Below are positions 1-8,080 of a DNA stretch of 64,000 bases, piece by piece. Below the pieces are notes generated by a model, which was given only the letters and a program-made list of their open reading frames with translations, ran no database searches and had not been told where the DNA came from. A program made the translations under genes and the position numbers. The first letter of the stretch is position 1; every line of letters starts with the position of its first letter. Origin of the DNA: Maricaulaceae bacterium EIL42A08 (GTDB taxonomy: Bacteria > Pseudomonadota > Alphaproteobacteria > Caulobacterales > Maricaulaceae); assembly GCA_024178355.1 (NCBI GenBank), contig JAMZNZ010000004.1:1-64000 (forward strand), written 5' to 3'.

Positions 1-126
1 CTGCTGCTGGTCGTCGATGACGGCGATGCCGGAGCTGTCATAGCCGCGATATTCCAGACGCTTGAGGCCTTCTAAAAGCCTGTCGCGAACCGGGTTCGAC
101 CCGACAATACCCACGATACCGCACAT
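1..126 (-). CDS. glmS: Glucosamine-fructose-6-phosphate aminotransferase, N-terminal fragment (runs off window)
   Basis: Only the first 42 codons are inside the window; the gene continues past position 1. The product begins MCGIVGIVG and contains [10 protein letters not shown], the signature start of the class II glutamine amidotransferase domain. Cys2 is the N-terminal nucleophile exposed after Met removal. GlmS makes glucosamine-6-phosphate from fructose-6-phosphate and glutamine in the cytoplasm, the entry step to UDP-GlcNAc for peptidoglycan and LPS. An AGGAGG ribosome binding site lies at 132-137, well spaced from the ATG. It follows the phosphomannomutase gene on the same strand after about 70 bp, so co-transcription is likely. 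Confidence 0.95.
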   Translation of the reverse strand, partial: MCGIVGIVGSNPVRDRLLEGLKRLEYRGYDSSGIAVIDDQQQ

Positions 127-195
127 GATCGCCTCCTGGCGCGTTAAACCCGTCGCGAACCGACGTCCACCGCAAGATCAAGACCTGCGCGGGCG

Positions 196-1704
196 CTAGA
201 CTTCCTGATCGAAGCTTCCGATTTCAGGATGCTTAGCAAGCTCTTCTTTAATCGCTGTAAACACCGCGCGCATGTCGTCCTGACTGTCCGGGCTTTCCAC
301 CACGATCACCAGATTGGGGGTGTTCGAGCTGGCCCGAACGAGGCCCCACGCTCCGCCTTCAAGGGTGAAGCGCACGCCGTTGACGGTATTCACATCCACG
401 ATTTTACGACCGGCCACGGCCTCGCCGTCAGCCTCGCGACGTTCAAACTCAGCCACGATGCGATCGATCACGGCGTATTTTTCCTCGTCCGAACAGGACG
501 GCGACATGGTCGGTGAGCCATAGCTGACCGGCAGATCGTTCTTAAGGTCTGCCATCGACTTGTCCGGATTGCGATCGAGCATCTCCAGAATGCAGCGCGC
601 AGACACCAGCGCATCGTCATAGCCGCGCCCGATCGGTGGCTGCAGGAAGTAGTGTCCCGACTTTTCAAAGCCGGCGAGCGCGCCCAGCTCGTTGGCGTGG
701 CGCTTGATATAGGAGTGACCGGTTTTCCAGTACTCCGTCTTTGCACCATTGGCCATTAGCACTGGATCAATCGCATAAAGCCCGGTGGATTTCACATCCA
801 CCACAAAGGTCGCACTGGCATGTTCAGCCGACAGGTCGCGGGCGAGCATCAGGCCAACCTTGTCGGCAAAGATCTCTTCACCGGTGTTATCAACGACGCC
901 GCAACGGTCTCCATCGCCGTCAAAGGCAAGACCAATATCCGCACCGGTTTCCTTCACCCGCGCCGACATCGCGTGCAGCATTTTCATGTCTTCAGGGTTC
1001 GGGTTGTAGTGCGGGAAGGAGTGATCCAGCTCACAATCCATCTCGATCACCTCAGCGCCCATGGCCCGCAACACGTCCGGCGCAAAGGCCCCGGCCGTCC
1101 CGTTGCCACAGGCAGCCACAACCTTGAGCTTGCGCTTCAGGGTCACGCCGTCCGTGACATCAGCCTTGAACGCTTCGGCCACGCCGGATTCGCGCACATA
1201 GCCGCCACCGGCACGCGCCACGCCTTCTTCGCCCAGCACGATCTGCTTCAAGCGGCTCATCTCGTCAGGGCCAAAAGTGAGCGGGCGCTGAATGCCCATC
1301 TTCACGCCGGTCCAGCCATTGGAGTTGTGGCTGGCGGTCACCATGGCCACCGAGTCGATGTCCAGGTGGAACTGCGCGAAATAGGCCATCGGCGATAGCG
1401 CAAGCCCGATGTCGTGAACCGTGATGCCTGCCTGCATCAGGCCGACTTCAAGAGCCTGCTTGACCGAGAGGGAATAGCCGCGGAAGTCATGACCGACCAC
1501 GATATGGGGCGACTTGCCCCGTTCGTGCATCAGTGTGCCAAGTCCAAGGCCCAGCGCCTGAATGCCATTGAGATTGATCTCAGGCGCTTTCTCTGAGCCA
1601 GGATGGCCGAACCACCAGCGCGCGTCATACTCACGAAAGCCGGTCGGCTTCACAAGCGCTTCGGTTTCAAATTCCCACGTATTCGGTTTCAGATCGCTGC
1701 GCAT
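196..1704 (-). CDS. manB: Phosphomannomutase/phosphoglucomutase
   Basis: Alpha-D-phosphohexomutase of 502 residues that interconverts hexose-6-phosphates and hexose-1-phosphates for sugar-nucleotide synthesis. The phosphoserine loop TASHNSNG has Ser125. The metal loop FDGDGDR covers residues 261-267, and a sugar-binding FEKSGH loop follows near residue 345. The length matches the PMM/PGM family. I chose the ATG at 1704 because the upstream in-frame TTG (1716) sits inside the sequence TTGAGGGAC, which is the likely ribosome binding site. It lies between a small membrane-anchored protein and glmS in a minus-strand cluster with ugd and kdsD, which fits envelope polysaccharide supply. Whether mannose or glucose is the main substrate cannot be told from sequence. 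Confidence 0.93.
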   Translation of the reverse strand: MRSDLKPNTWEFETEALVKPTGFREYDARWWFGHPGSEKAPEINLNGIQALGLGLGTLMHERGKSPHIVVGHDFRGYSLSVKQALEVGLMQAGITVHDIGLALSPMAYFAQFHLDIDSVAMVTASHNSNGWTGVKMGIQRPLTFGPDEMSRLKQIVLGEEGVARAGGGYVRESGVAEAFKADVTDGVTLKRKLKVVAACGNGTAGAFAPDVLRAMGAEVIEMDCELDHSFPHYNPNPEDMKMLHAMSARVKETGADIGLAFDGDGDRCGVVDNTGEEIFADKVGLMLARDLSAEHASATFVVDVKSTGLYAIDPVLMANGAKTEYWKTGHSYIKRHANELGALAGFEKSGHYFLQPPIGRGYDDALVSARCILEMLDRNPDKSMADLKNDLPVSYGSPTMSPSCSDEEKYAVIDRIVAEFERREADGEAVAGRKIVDVNTVNGVRFTLEGGAWGLVRASSNTPNLVIVVESPDSQDDMRAVFTAIKEELAKHPEIGSFDQEV

Positions 1705-1758
1705 TTTGTCCCTCAATGCCTGCTGTCATGCGGGTTAGACCGGTCTGTCTGGCGGGCG

Positions 1759-2358
1759 TCAATCCCCGGCCACGTCCTCGTCCGGCAAAATCGTAACGGC
1801 AATTCGCTCCACCAGAACAGTTCGGCCCGCACCATCAAGATCCGGCCACAGCCCGATCCAGTCATTATTCCCCGTCGGGGAGTCCGGCGGAATCGTGTGT
1901 GTCAGTGTAATCGGGCTGCCATCTTCAGGGATGGTCCGCAACAGCCAGCCCGTATCGCCCGCGCCAACAACGAAATAGCCCATGGCCACCTCGGTGTGGT
2001 CCGGATCTTCTGCGCGCAGCGTTATGGACACCTCGATGTCGTGCCCCAGGACCGCTGCCTCAAACTCAGGCGGGACCAGCGCCCCGACCCCAGCTGACTG
2101 ATTGCCCGCTGCCTGAAGGCTCGAGACCGCGCTAGCACGTGCAACGGGTCCACCCATAGCCGCAGGATCGAACGCTGAGCTGGTTCCAGGGCCCGGGATA
2201 AGCTGAGCGAGCGCTGCGCCCTCAAAAACAAGGCGGTCAGCCGTAATGACAGCATCATCGCCCGAGGGGCGATATTCCAGAGCCAGATAAATCAGCCCGG
2301 CGCAGACCAGCGCAAAAAGGGGCAGGAAAAACCGGTCTGAAAGCGAAAGGCTGGGCAC
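1759..2358 (-). CDS. Membrane-anchored hypothetical protein
   Basis: 199-residue protein of unknown function. Residues about 9-28 form one hydrophobic segment, so an N-terminal inner-membrane anchor or uncleaved signal is likely, followed by a periplasmic part. The C-terminal ~90 residues look like a beta-rich domain, with segments such as IEVSITLRAEDP and a closing basic/acidic strand pattern. I do not recognise a family. The start is GTG at 2358, only 15 bp after the ugd stop, so the gene is probably translated from the ugd transcript. A role linked to polysaccharide export or modification is only a guess from context. Confidence 0.75.
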   Translation of the reverse strand: MPSLSLSDRFFLPLFALVCAGLIYLALEYRPSGDDAVITADRLVFEGAALAQLIPGPGTSSAFDPAAMGGPVARASAVSSLQAAGNQSAGVGALVPPEFEAAVLGHDIEVSITLRAEDPDHTEVAMGYFVVGAGDTGWLLRTIPEDGSPITLTHTIPPDSPTGNNDWIGLWPDLDGAGRTVLVERIAVTILPDEDVAGD

Positions 2359-2373
2359 GACGAGACCGATACC

Positions 2374-3675
2374 CTACCGCCCGACGCTGACATAGGTCAT
2401 GCCGCGCTTGGTGAAGTCTTCGGGCTCGTAGATATTACGCAGATCGACAACCGCATTGCCCTTCATGCGATCCTGGATTTTCTCAAGGTCCAGCGCACGG
2501 AACTCGTTCCACTCGGTGATGATCACCAGAATGTCGGCATCCTGAACGCACTGATAAGGACCGGTGGTAAACTCCACATCGGTGAGAAGCTTCTCCGCCT
2601 CCAGCGTACCGGCTGGATCAAACGCGCGCACACGCGCGCCTGCGCGCTGTAGCGCCGGGATGATATCAAGGCTCGGCGCGTCACGCATGTCATCGGTGTT
2701 CGGCTTGAAGGTCAGGCCCAGCACAGCCACCGTCTTGCCCTTCACGTCACCCTCAGCGGCCGCGATCACCTTGTCGGCCATGCGGATTTTGCGCTTGGCG
2801 TTCACTTCGATCACGGTATCGACCAGACGCAGCGGGCGCTCATATTCAGTCGCCGTCCGTGACAGCGCGATGGTGTCTTTGGGAAAGCAGGAGCCGCCAT
2901 AGCCCGGTCCCGCATGCAGGAATTTCGACCCGATCCGGTTATCAAGGCCAATGCCGCGCGCAACCTGTTGAACATCGGCTCCGACAGCCTCGCACAGATC
3001 TGCCATCTCGTTGATGAAAGTGATCTTCATCGCCAGGAAGGCGTTCGCAGCATACTTGATCAGCTCTGACGTCCGGCGCTCGGTGAACAGGATCGGCGTC
3101 TCGTTCAAAAAGAGCGGGCGATAAAGCTCGCGCATGACCTCGCGCGCGCGGTCTTCTTCAACGCCAACCACAACGCGGTCGGGACGCTTGAAGTCTTCAA
3201 TCGCTGCGCCTTCACGCAGGAATTCAGGGTTGGAAACGACCGTGAACTGCGCGTCCGGGCGGGTCTTGGCGATGACTTTTTCAACTTCGTCACCGGTGCC
3301 TACCGGAACCGTAGACTTGGTCACCACAACAGTGAAGCCGTCCATGACCTGCGCGATTTCTTCAGCAGCTGCATACACATAAGACAGGTCCGCATGACCA
3401 TCTCCACGACGCGACGGCGTGCCCACGGCGATGAAGACAACATCGGCTTCCTTCACCGCAGCAGTCAGATCGGTGGCAAAATCCAGACGCCCCTCACGCA
3501 CGTTGCGCTCGATCAACAGGTCCAGCCCTGGCTCGTAGATCGGGACCGTGCCGGCCCGCAGCATCTTGATCTTGTCTTCTGCCTTGTCGATACAGGTCAC
3601 ATGGTGGCCAAAGTCGGCCAGACAGGCTCCAGATACCAATCCGACATAGCCGGTTCCAATCATTGCAACGCGCAT
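2374..3675 (-). CDS. ugd: UDP-glucose 6-dehydrogenase
   Basis: 433-residue NAD-dependent enzyme that oxidises UDP-glucose twice to UDP-glucuronate in the cytoplasm, feeding uronic-acid-containing polysaccharides. The N-terminal Rossmann motif IGTGYVGLVSG covers residues 6-16. The catalytic Cys263 is in GYGGSCFPKDT, with Lys207 in the ELIKYAANAFLA helix and Asp267 also in place. The C-terminal UDP-binding domain contains FKPNTDDMRDAPS. The length is typical of the family. An ATG start at 3675 is preceded by GAGG. It is the first gene of a short minus-strand run ugd - membrane protein - manB - glmS. Confidence 0.96.
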   Translation of the reverse strand: MRVAMIGTGYVGLVSGACLADFGHHVTCIDKAEDKIKMLRAGTVPIYEPGLDLLIERNVREGRLDFATDLTAAVKEADVVFIAVGTPSRRGDGHADLSYVYAAAEEIAQVMDGFTVVVTKSTVPVGTGDEVEKVIAKTRPDAQFTVVSNPEFLREGAAIEDFKRPDRVVVGVEEDRAREVMRELYRPLFLNETPILFTERRTSELIKYAANAFLAMKITFINEMADLCEAVGADVQQVARGIGLDNRIGSKFLHAGPGYGGSCFPKDTIALSRTATEYERPLRLVDTVIEVNAKRKIRMADKVIAAAEGDVKGKTVAVLGLTFKPNTDDMRDAPSLDIIPALQRAGARVRAFDPAGTLEAEKLLTDVEFTTGPYQCVQDADILVIITEWNEFRALDLEKIQDRMKGNAVVDLRNIYEPEDFTKRGMTYVSVGR

Positions 3676-3794
3676 GTTTGCCTCAGTCGTTCAGGGACGC
3701 GAAAAGTCTGCTCATGCTTTTGCGCGTTCGGTGCTGGAAATACAAGGGCGGCTATGCCCTGGACACATAATTACGGCGCGAGGCTGCTCTGGCG

Positions 3795-4787
3795 CTAGCT
3801 GACCCCGGCGCGCAACAGATCGTGGATATGCAACAGGCCCACCGGCTTGCCTTCTGCCTCACAGACGAAGAGCTGGGTGATCTTGCGGCTGCCCGCGGTC
3901 ATCCGGCGCAGCGCCTCGGACGCCAACGTGTCTGGCTCAACCGTCATGGGAAAGCGCGTCATGACCTGATCAACCGGCTGTGAAGTCAGGTTGGCCGACA
4001 TATTCCGGCGCAAGTCACCATCGGTGACGATGCCGGCGAGCGTACCGTCTTCGGCTCGCACACCGATACAGCCAAAGCCCTTTGTGCTCATCTCAATGAG
4101 TGCGTCACCCATTGATGCACCGCTTGCGATGATCGGCATCGTCTCACCGCCATGCATCAGGTCTTCGACACGGGCCAGCGCCGAGCCAAGCGCCCCGCCC
4201 GGATGGTAGCGCGCAAAATCCTGCGCCGTGAAACCACGCGCCTCGATCAAAGCAACCGCCAGCGCATCGCCATAGGCCATGGCCATGGTCGTGGAGCTGG
4301 TGGGGGCCCGGGTTTCGCCGCAGGCTTCCTGGGCGTTGGGTTGAAGCAGCAGGATGTCAGAGCCCTTGGCCAGCGTGCTATCAGCACCCGCCGTCATGGC
4401 AATCAGGGGTACGCCAAAGCGGCGGCAGTATGCGATCATGTCGCCCAGCTCGCGGGTCTCCCCAGACTTCGAAAGGGCCAGCACGCAATCATCAGGCGTG
4501 ATCATGCCAAGGTCACCGTGGCTGGCCTCAGCCGGATGAACGTATTGGGCCGGGGTGCCGGTGGACGCCAAGGTCGCAGCAATCTTCCTGGCAACATGGC
4601 CTGACTTTCCAACGCCAGCACAGATAACACGGCCTTTAAGGCCTGCAATCAAGCGGACAGCGTCAGCGGCGCGGCTATCAAGCCCGTCCGACAGCGCCTC
4701 CAGCGCATTGATTTCGATTGTCAAAGTGCGACGCATGGCGGCGAGCAGACGCCCGTCCTCCAGCCGGTCAGAGCTAGGCTTTGTCAT
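3795..4787 (-). CDS. kdsD: Arabinose-5-phosphate isomerase (KdsD/KpsF family)
   Basis: 330-residue sugar isomerase converting ribulose-5-phosphate to arabinose-5-phosphate, first step of Kdo synthesis for LPS. An N-terminal SIS domain (residues about 40-170) carries GVGKSGHVARK and the ALSKSGET loop. The family signature HPAEASHGDLGM and HPGGALG follow. Two CBS domains occupy the C-terminal 120 residues (LAGIVTDGDLRR, then the GLLHIHDLL end). The length and domain order match KdsD/KpsF. It is on the same strand as the ugd cluster but 120 bp upstream of ugd, so it may have its own transcript. Confidence 0.94.
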   Translation of the reverse strand: MTKPSSDRLEDGRLLAAMRRTLTIEINALEALSDGLDSRAADAVRLIAGLKGRVICAGVGKSGHVARKIAATLASTGTPAQYVHPAEASHGDLGMITPDDCVLALSKSGETRELGDMIAYCRRFGVPLIAMTAGADSTLAKGSDILLLQPNAQEACGETRAPTSSTTMAMAYGDALAVALIEARGFTAQDFARYHPGGALGSALARVEDLMHGGETMPIIASGASMGDALIEMSTKGFGCIGVRAEDGTLAGIVTDGDLRRNMSANLTSQPVDQVMTRFPMTVEPDTLASEALRRMTAGSRKITQLFVCEAEGKPVGLLHIHDLLRAGVS

Positions 4788-4858
4788 GGGCGGTGTTCAA
4801 TCAGGACACGCGCGCAAGCGCAAGCCTGAAATGATCTGCCACCGTCGACGGTCAGCGT

Positions 4859-5119
4859 TTAGCTGCTCTGGATGGAAAGATGCGGAGAAGCAAAGGCAAT
4901 GAATTGTTGAAGCGTTTCGGGGGTTTCGGTTTCAACGACCCGCGCTTCGCGGCCTAGGGCCGGCTCGCTGAGGCAAAACATGCATTCATCAGAACGCGTG
5001 GCGAGCTCTTCGGCAAAACGCGCAATCAAGCGATCCAGCTTGGCTGCGTCCTTTGAATTCGTCAGTCTAACCGTTGCCCGCTCCACGTCGGTCCCCATGC
5101 CCCTATCCTGCGCGCCCAT
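4859..5119 (-). CDS. Small conserved-looking hypothetical protein
   Basis: 86-residue soluble protein, mixed alpha/beta in character, with a central helix rich in Arg/Ala/Glu and a single CMFCL motif. No family recognised. Two starts are possible: ATG at 5119, or ATG at 5098 (79 residues), which has the better-spaced GGATAGGGG sequence in front. The gene precedes kdsD by 71 bp on the same strand and may be co-transcribed with it. A perfect CtrA-type box sits directly upstream (5127-5141), which would suggest cell-cycle control. That link is inference. Confidence 0.7.
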   Translation of the reverse strand: MGAQDRGMGTDVERATVRLTNSKDAAKLDRLIARFAEELATRSDECMFCLSEPALGREARVVETETPETLQQFIAFASPHLSIQSS

Positions 5120-5126
5120 ACGCGCA

Positions 5127-5141
5127 TTAACAACACCTTAA
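5127..5141. promoter_or_regulatory. CtrA-box-like site TTAA-N7-TTAA
   Basis: The sequence TTAACAACACCTTAA is an exact match to the TTAA-N7-TTAA pattern bound by the alphaproteobacterial cell-cycle regulator CtrA. It lies in the divergent intergenic region between the 86-residue ORF (minus, start 5119 or 5098) and gpmA (plus, start 5278). The position fits a CtrA-activated promoter for the small ORF or a repressor site. One exact 8-base match could arise by chance in 64 kb, but this is the only one I found in intergenic sequence. Confidence 0.5.
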
Positions 5142-5277
5142 TGCTCATAATTGAACGCGTGCAAGAAGCATTTTTCCAACGGGCAAGCCGCGTGCCGTAA
5201 ATGCAACAGGTCTCGACGCCTGCCCGCGGATTGTCTAAACCGCGCTCAACGTGTCGACCTTATAGTTGGAGACCTGC

Positions 5278-5997
5278 ATGACCCGCCTCGTGCTCATCCG
5301 TCACGGCCAAAGCCAGTGGAATTTGGAAAACCGGTTTACCGGCTGGGTCGACGTCGATCTGACCGAAAAGGGCGAAGCTGAAGCCCGGCGTGGCGGAGCC
5401 TTGCTGAAAGAGGCGGGATTTGAGCCGGAGTTGGCTTATACCAGCGTCCTGAAACGCGCCATTCGCACCCTCTGGTTCTCGTTGGAGGGCCTTGATCGCA
5501 TGTGGATCCCGGTCACCAAGGACTGGCGTCTCAATGAGCGTCACTACGGCGGGCTCACAGGGCTCAACAAGGCCGAAACAGCTGAAAAGCATGGCGCAGG
5601 CCAGGTCCATATCTGGCGGCGCAGCTTTGATGTGCCCCCGCCGCCGCTGGCTGAAACCGACGCCTATCACCCAAGCCACGACCCGCGCTATGCCGATGTG
5701 GACCGCGCCCTCCTGCCGGCCACCGAAAGCCTTCAGACCACGCTGGTACGCGTTGAACCCTACTTCGCTGCCGAGATCGCGCCGCATCTGGCCGCCGGCA
5801 AGGACATTCTGATTTCAGCGCACGGCAACTCGCTACGGGCGCTCCTGATGGTCCTGTTCAACGTCAATTCTGACGACATCATGGGGTTTGAATTTCCGAC
5901 GGGTAATCCGCTGATGATCGAGCTTGAGGGCTTGAAGCCCGTAAGCGCTGAGTATCTCGACGCAGATCGGACCAAACCGCTCCCTGCCTGCCCGTGA
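5278..5997 (+). CDS. gpmA: 2,3-bisphosphoglycerate-dependent phosphoglycerate mutase
   Basis: 239-residue glycolytic enzyme interconverting 3- and 2-phosphoglycerate through a phosphohistidine. The RHGQSQWN motif has catalytic His9, the LNERHYGGL motif has Glu87, and the second His182 is in [10 protein letters not shown]. The length matches bacterial dPGM, with a short internal region compared with E. coli. The start is ATG 5278; the in-frame TTG at 5266 belongs to the ribosome binding site TTGGAGA. The stop overlaps the start of the following deaminase gene (GTGA), so the two are translationally coupled. Other lower-glycolysis genes (gap, pgk, aldolase) lie at 28.6-32 kb. Confidence 0.95.
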   Translation: MTRLVLIRHGQSQWNLENRFTGWVDVDLTEKGEAEARRGGALLKEAGFEPELAYTSVLKRAIRTLWFSLEGLDRMWIPVTKDWRLNERHYGGLTGLNKAETAEKHGAGQVHIWRRSFDVPPPPLAETDAYHPSHDPRYADVDRALLPATESLQTTLVRVEPYFAAEIAPHLAAGKDILISAHGNSLRALLMVLFNVNSDDIMGFEFPTGNPLMIELEGLKPVSAEYLDADRTKPLPACP

Positions 5998-6581
5998 GCC
6001 CGCGTGAGCTGACACCAGACGACTGGCGCTATATGGATGTGGCGCTGTCTCTGGCCTTTGCCGGGCTGGGGCGCACCGCCCCCAACCCGTCCGTGGGCTG
6101 TGTCATCGTGAAGGATGAGCGCATTGTCGGAACAGGCCACACGGCACCCGGCGGTCGCCCCCACGCAGAGCCCCAGGCCCTCGCCATGGCCGGTGAAGCC
6201 GCCGCAGGGGCCACAGCCTATGTCACGCTGGAGCCCTGCGCCCACCACGGTGTGACACCTCCGTGTGCTGAAGCGCTTGTCAGCGCTCAGATTGGTGAAG
6301 TTGTCATCGCCTGCCTTGACCCCTTCCACCTGGTTGATGGGCGCGGCGTCGACATCCTCAACGCTGCAGGCATTCCTGTAGTGACCGGCGTGCGTGAGCA
6401 TGAAGCGATCGAGATCAATGCGGGCTTCTTCTCGCTGCTGCGCGACAACCGCCCGCTTGTGGTCAGGGACAAGCGGCGAAGTCTTTATGACGCCGACCTT
6501 CAGATTGAACCCGGCCAGTCGATGGATGATGCGCTTGAAGCCGCAGCGGCCAGACGCCTGACACGCCTGCGCCAGAGCTGA
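5994..6581 (+). CDS. RibD-type pyrimidine deaminase domain protein lacking the reductase domain
   Basis: 195-residue zinc deaminase. The motif HAE (His57, Glu59) and the [11 protein letters not shown] motif (Cys82, Cys91) are the zinc and catalytic residues of the diaminohydroxyphosphoribosylaminopyrimidine deaminase half of RibD in riboflavin synthesis. Full RibD is about 360 residues with a C-terminal reductase. Here the linker NAGFF...RPLVV is still recognisable, then the protein ends after about 45 unrelated residues. It may be a stand-alone deaminase working with a separate reductase, or a paralogue with another substrate. The GTG start overlaps the gpmA stop by 4 bp. Spaces to neighbours show no other riboflavin genes. 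Confidence 0.85.
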   Translation: MSPRELTPDDWRYMDVALSLAFAGLGRTAPNPSVGCVIVKDERIVGTGHTAPGGRPHAEPQALAMAGEAAAGATAYVTLEPCAHHGVTPPCAEALVSAQIGEVVIACLDPFHLVDGRGVDILNAAGIPVVTGVREHEAIEINAGFFSLLRDNRPLVVRDKRRSLYDADLQIEPGQSMDDALEAAAARRLTRLRQS

Positions 6582-6684
6582 AAACCCGCAGATGCCAGCA
6601 AGATAGCGTTAACGCGGATGTGGCAGTGTAGCCACGTGTTCTGACCCGCGCTCCCTGCGGGTGACGTGAAGAAAGCGCCCCTCA

Positions 6685-7983
6685 ATGGTCGGCAAGCCGA
6701 TCGAATACGAACCGATGAGCCAGGCCGAGGCCGACGAGGTGTGTCGTCGCCACGACTTTCTCATGTCTGGACGCATGGGCGGGCGGCGCGCGATCTTCTC
6801 CTACCGGGTGCTGACCGGGATCGACCTGTCCGGTCGCAATCTGGCCGATGCAGATCTGTGTGGCGCGATACTGGAGGGAGCGGATCTGTCGGGTACCAAC
6901 CTGACCCGGGCCAATCTGTTTGCCGCCGACCTTCGACGCGCCAACCTGTCTGGTGCGGTACTCCACCGCTCTGACATGCGCGGGGCCGTACTACGGGGTG
7001 CAGATCTGACGGGGGCTGACCTGTCCCAGGCCGACCTGCGTGAAGGCGCTATCGCGCAAGTCGATAAGGAAAAGGGCCTGAGCTACATCACCTACGAGAT
7101 GCGCGCCGGCGAAGCCACCGAAGCCTCGTTTAAGGGCGCAAACCTCTCCCAGACCAAGATGACCGGTGCGGTGGCCCAGTCGGCGGATTTTTCTGATGCG
7201 GTGCTGATCGGTGCGCGTCTGACCCGGGCCAATCTGCGCAACTCCCGTCTTCCAGGAGCCAATCTGGAAGGCGCAGACCTGTATGGTGCAGACCTGACCG
7301 ACGCAGACTTGCGCGACTCTGTGCTGATCGGGGCGAAGATGGACATGGCACGCCTTAATGGTGCGGACATGACCGGCGCTTTCAAAGACGCGCCTCCGGC
7401 TTCAGTCGCCGACCCCGGTGGAGAAACGGCCAAGGCGCTCGATGCCCACGCCCGCTGGTGTGAGACCGGCGGCGCTGAAGGTCAGCCCTCCAGTTTTGAT
7501 GGCAAGGACTTGCGCGGCCTGAAAACGCTCGCTCGCCGCAATCTCACAGCGCTCCAGGCTCGCGGAGCCGTGCTCTACGGTCTCGACATGGAAGGTGCAG
7601 AGCTGCAGGGCGCAAAGCTGTCTGAAGCCGATCTGCGCATGACCTCTCTAAGGGGTGCTGATCTGCGCGGGGCGGATCTGAAGGGCGCCAAGCTGAACAA
7701 TGCAGACCTGCGTGAGGCCAAGCTCGGCCCGCTCATCCTTCCGAATGATCGCCTGCTCGCGGCCAATCTGGCTGAAGCCTGCCTGCGCTATGTGGATCTG
7801 TCGGGCGCGGACCTGCGCCATCTGGAAGCCCAGGGCGCGGACCTGTCCTTTGCCCGCCTGCACGGGGCCGATGTGCGCAAGGCGAAATTCGCCGAGGCCT
7901 TCTTTACCGGCACGCGCCTGCCCTCAGGCTTTGCTGACGCCATTGACGACATTTCCGGGGCCATTGACCTGCCGGCGGCCTAG
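6685..7983 (+). CDS. Pentapeptide-repeat protein
   Basis: 432-residue protein built mainly of A(D/N)LxX pentapeptide repeats that fold into a right-handed quadrilateral beta-helix. A ~45-residue non-repeat N-terminus (rich in Arg, CRRHDFLMSGR) comes first. A first repeat block covers about residues 46-115, and an insert of ~25 residues contains KEKGLSYITYEMRAG. A second block runs to ~235, followed by an ~50-residue spacer with DAHARWCETGG and a third block to ~420. No signal peptide or membrane segment is seen, so a cytoplasmic scaffold role is likely. Families of this type include gyrase protectors, but nothing here supports that function. The ATG start has only a weak GAAGAAAG upstream. 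Confidence 0.88.
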   Translation: MVGKPIEYEPMSQAEADEVCRRHDFLMSGRMGGRRAIFSYRVLTGIDLSGRNLADADLCGAILEGADLSGTNLTRANLFAADLRRANLSGAVLHRSDMRGAVLRGADLTGADLSQADLREGAIAQVDKEKGLSYITYEMRAGEATEASFKGANLSQTKMTGAVAQSADFSDAVLIGARLTRANLRNSRLPGANLEGADLYGADLTDADLRDSVLIGAKMDMARLNGADMTGAFKDAPPASVADPGGETAKALDAHARWCETGGAEGQPSSFDGKDLRGLKTLARRNLTALQARGAVLYGLDMEGAELQGAKLSEADLRMTSLRGADLRGADLKGAKLNNADLREAKLGPLILPNDRLLAANLAEACLRYVDLSGADLRHLEAQGADLSFARLHGADVRKAKFAEAFFTGTRLPSGFADAIDDISGAIDLPAA

Positions 7984-8080
7984 GCGTTGAGAGCCACCGC
8001 TTGCCCACCGGGTCATCAGCCTATAAATACTCAGTTTGAGCATAAGGGTCTCTCGACCCGCAGCGAGCGCGAGTAACGCC

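Noticed and set aside
1705-1716. TTG start for phosphomannomutase
   Set aside because: The TTG lies in TTGAGGGAC, which is the ribosome binding site for the ATG at 1704.
6800-7900. DNA-level tandem repeat within the pentapeptide gene
   Set aside because: The periodicity comes from the 15-bp coding pattern of pentapeptide repeats; individual units differ too much to be a recent tandem expansion.
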